Assembly: GCA_943370175.1 (NCBI GenBank)
Contig: CALRPU020000023.1
Location: 1 to 64,000 of the forward strand
From: Ideonella_A intermedia_A
GTDB lineage: Bacteria > Pseudomonadota > Gammaproteobacteria > Burkholderiales > Burkholderiaceae_C
Direction: 5' to 3'
DNA: 64,000 bases
A program made the position numbers and the translations under genes. The notes under the pieces are model-generated. The model had not been told where the DNA came from, made no database searches, and saw only the letters and a list, made by a program, of their open reading frames with translations. Numbering within the stretch: position 1 is the stretch's first letter; every line of letters begins with the position of its first letter. Below, in pieces: positions 62,523-64,000 of the stretch.

Positions 62523-63418
62523 CGCGCCATCAGCAGCCGCTCCACCACCGACACGGCGCCCGTCAACACCAGCCCCAGCACGGCCGACATCACCAGCGCC
62601 GACCAGATGCCCACGGTGTTGCCGTAGTACGACCCCGTGAGCAGCCGCGCGCCCAGACCGGACTGCGCGCCGGTGGGCAGCTCGGCCACCATCGCGCCGA
62701 CCAGCCCGGCGGCCATCGCCACACGCAGCGCCGGGAAGGCGAAGGGCAAGGCGGCCGGCAAGCGCAGCAGCCAAAAGGCCTGGGCCCGGCTGGCCGCGTA
62801 GGTGTGCAGCAGTTCGGTTTCAAGGCGCTGCGGCGATCGCAGCCCCTGCACCATCGCCACCGTCACCGGAAAGAAGCACAAGTACATCGCGATGGCCGCC
62901 TTGGGCGCCACGCCCGACAGGCCGAAGCTGCCCAGGATCACCAACACGATGGGCGCAATGGCCAGCACCGGCACCGTCTGCGAGGCCACGATCCACGGCA
63001 GCAGCGCGCGGTCCAGCGTGCGCGAGTGCACGATAGCCGCGGCCAGCACCACGCCCAGCACCGTGCCCAAGGCAAACCCCACCAGCGTCGACTGCGCCGT
63101 GACGGCGGCGTGCAGCAGCAGGTTGCGTGGCGAGTCCAAAGGCCAGTCGGCGATGCTGCCCCACAAGTCGCGGGCGACCTGGTGCGGGGACGGCAGCACC
63201 GGGCGCTGCATGTCCAGCGTGGTGGCGATGAGCGCCGCCGGGGTGTAGGCCCCCTTCGGCGCGAGCACGCGCTCGATGGCGCCCTGGGCGTTCAATCCCA
63301 CGCACAGCGCATACCAGGCCAGCAGCGCCACCGTCAGCACCACCGCCACGGGCAGCACGCGGTCGACCCACCGGTCGGCGGTGCGGCCGGGCACGCGGGG
63401 TCGTGTGCCAACGGTCAT
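62507..63418 (-). CDS. ABC transporter permease (NitT/TauT type)
   Basis: 303 aa. The first membrane segment is VLPVAVVLTVALLAWYALCV. The EAA-like loop TYAASRAQAFWLLRLPAALP and VASQTVPVLAIAPIVLVIL are conserved. It differs from its neighbour, so the transporter is a heterodimer. ATG 63418 lies four bases after the ATPase stop. Confidence 0.9.
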   Translation of the reverse strand: MTVGTRPRVPGRTADRWVDRVLPVAVVLTVALLAWYALCVGLNAQGAIERVLAPKGAYTPAALIATTLDMQRPVLPSPHQVARDLWGSIADWPLDSPRNLLLHAAVTAQSTLVGFALGTVLGVVLAAAIVHSRTLDRALLPWIVASQTVPVLAIAPIVLVILGSFGLSGVAPKAAIAMYLCFFPVTVAMVQGLRSPQRLETELLHTYAASRAQAFWLLRLPAALPFAFPALRVAMAAGLVGAMVAELPTGAQSGLGARLLTGSYYGNTVGIWSALVMSAVLGLVLTGAVSVVERLLMARWRPT

Positions 63419-63422
63419 GGAG

Positions 63423-64000
63423 TCAGTGGCCCGACCCGCGGCCAGGCGCCGGCCCATGGCCGTGGCCCGCCGCCAGCCCCAGGCGCACCTCGTGAGCCAG
63501 GGCCATGAACTCGGGCGTCTCGCGCAGGCCCAGGTGGCGCTCGTCGGGCAGCGTCGAGTCGATGACCTTCAGGATGCGCCCGGGCCGCGGCGACATCACG
63601 ACGATGCGGGTCGACAAGTACACCGCCTCGGCGATCGAATGAGTGACGAAAAGCACCGTGCGCCGCTCGCGCCGCCACAGCTGCTGCAGCTGCTCGTTCA
63701 GGCCGTCGCGGGTGATCTCGTCGAGCGCGCCGAAGGGCTCGTCCATCATCAGCAGCTGCGGCTCGAAGCCCAGCGCGCGGGCAATCGACACCCGTTGCTG
63801 CATGCCGCCGGACAGTTGCCAGGGGTACTTGCGCTCGAAGCCTTGCAGGCCCACCCGAGCCAGTTGCTCGCGGGCCACCGCTTCGCAGTCGGCGCGGCGG
63901 CGGCCCTGGATCTGCAGCGGCAGCATCACATTGGCCAGCACGGTGCGCCACGGAAACAAGGCGGGCGCCTGAAACACATAGCCGTAGGCCCGCGCCAGCC
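63423..64000 (-). CDS. ABC transporter ATP-binding protein (NitT/TauT type), N-terminus outside window
   Basis: The last 190 or so residues of the ATPase. The frame is open to the window edge, reading LARAYGYVFQAPALFPW (Q-loop). The signature LSGGMQQR, Walker B LLMMDEPFGALD and switch His VTHSIAEAV follow. A His/Gly/Pro-rich tail ends the protein. Walker A lies beyond the right edge. It should be the first of the transporter genes in the leftward order ATPase-permease-permease-binding protein-tetR. Confidence 0.92.
   Translation of the reverse strand, partial: LARAYGYVFQAPALFPWRTVLANVMLPLQIQGRRRADCEAVAREQLARVGLQGFERKYPWQLSGGMQQRVSIARALGFEPQLLMMDEPFGALDEITRDGLNEQLQQLWRRERRTVLFVTHSIAEAVYLSTRIVVMSPRPGRILKVIDSTLPDERHLGLRETPEFMALAHEVRLGLAAGHGHGPAPGRGSGH

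Overview
The window is a high-GC chromosomal segment. It reads as a betaproteobacterium of the order Burkholderiales, on the basis of gene content (a DUF3138-type outer-membrane protein, a reductive pyrimidine pathway and a spuC/puu/pot polyamine island), codon bias and about 70% GC outside the first 10 kb. No rRNA, tRNA or origin is visible.

Region 1 (1-10,000) is a type I-F CRISPR-Cas island with lower GC than the rest. From left to right it holds: the right end of an IS3-family element (1-149); a short array of six identical 28-bp repeats, transcribed leftwards (150-515); a leader with a perfect IHF consensus; a leftward operon cas8f-cas5f-cas7f-cas6f-cas1; an 87-bp divergent control region with inverted repeats; a rightward pair of a WYL-domain regulator and cas2-3; and a decayed group II intron maturase fragment. 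The layout is unusual for I-F: cas1 is last in the effector operon, and cas3 is divergent and coupled to a WYL gene. A CRISPR-repeat-like hairpin sits in the cas5f-cas7f gap, where Cas6f could cut the cas mRNA. The IS3 end appears to have landed inside a CRISPR repeat, so the array probably continued beyond the left edge.

Region 2 (10,000-29,300) starts with isocitrate lyase and continues as a nearly complete putrescine/polyamine catabolic island: a glutamine amidotransferase, an agmatinase-type ureohydrolase, an Lrp regulator, omega-aminotransferase, gamma-glutamylputrescine oxidase, synthetase and hydrolase, putrescine aminotransferase, a PotFGHI-type ABC importer behind a clear sigma-54 promoter, an outer-membrane protein, an aldehyde dehydrogenase and a second glutamine-synthetase-like enzyme.

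Region 3 (29,500-37,400) has a small YXWGXW-repeat protein, a MacA-MacB-NodT tripartite efflux system, a DMT exporter and tRNA-dihydrouridine synthase. Region 4 (37,500-42,250) is a gluconate-type module: gluconokinase plus a TRAP transporter, divergent from a LacI-family repressor, with two near-identical palindromic operators between them. Region 5 (42,500-50,450) contains a DUF2520 protein, a small secreted protein, phosphatidylserine decarboxylase and a leftward marR-oprM-emrA-emrB drug-efflux operon with a palindromic operator in front.

Region 6 (50,500-64,000) begins with a ferredoxin-reductase-like flavoprotein and is then devoted to reductive pyrimidine catabolism: preT-preA-dihydropyrimidinase-beta-ureidopropionase, with a RutR-like operator in front. 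It is followed by a permuted-papain lipoprotein and a FecR-like secreted protein, then a leftward NitT/TauT-type ABC importer ending in a RutR-like TetR regulator. The ABC ATPase runs off the right edge.
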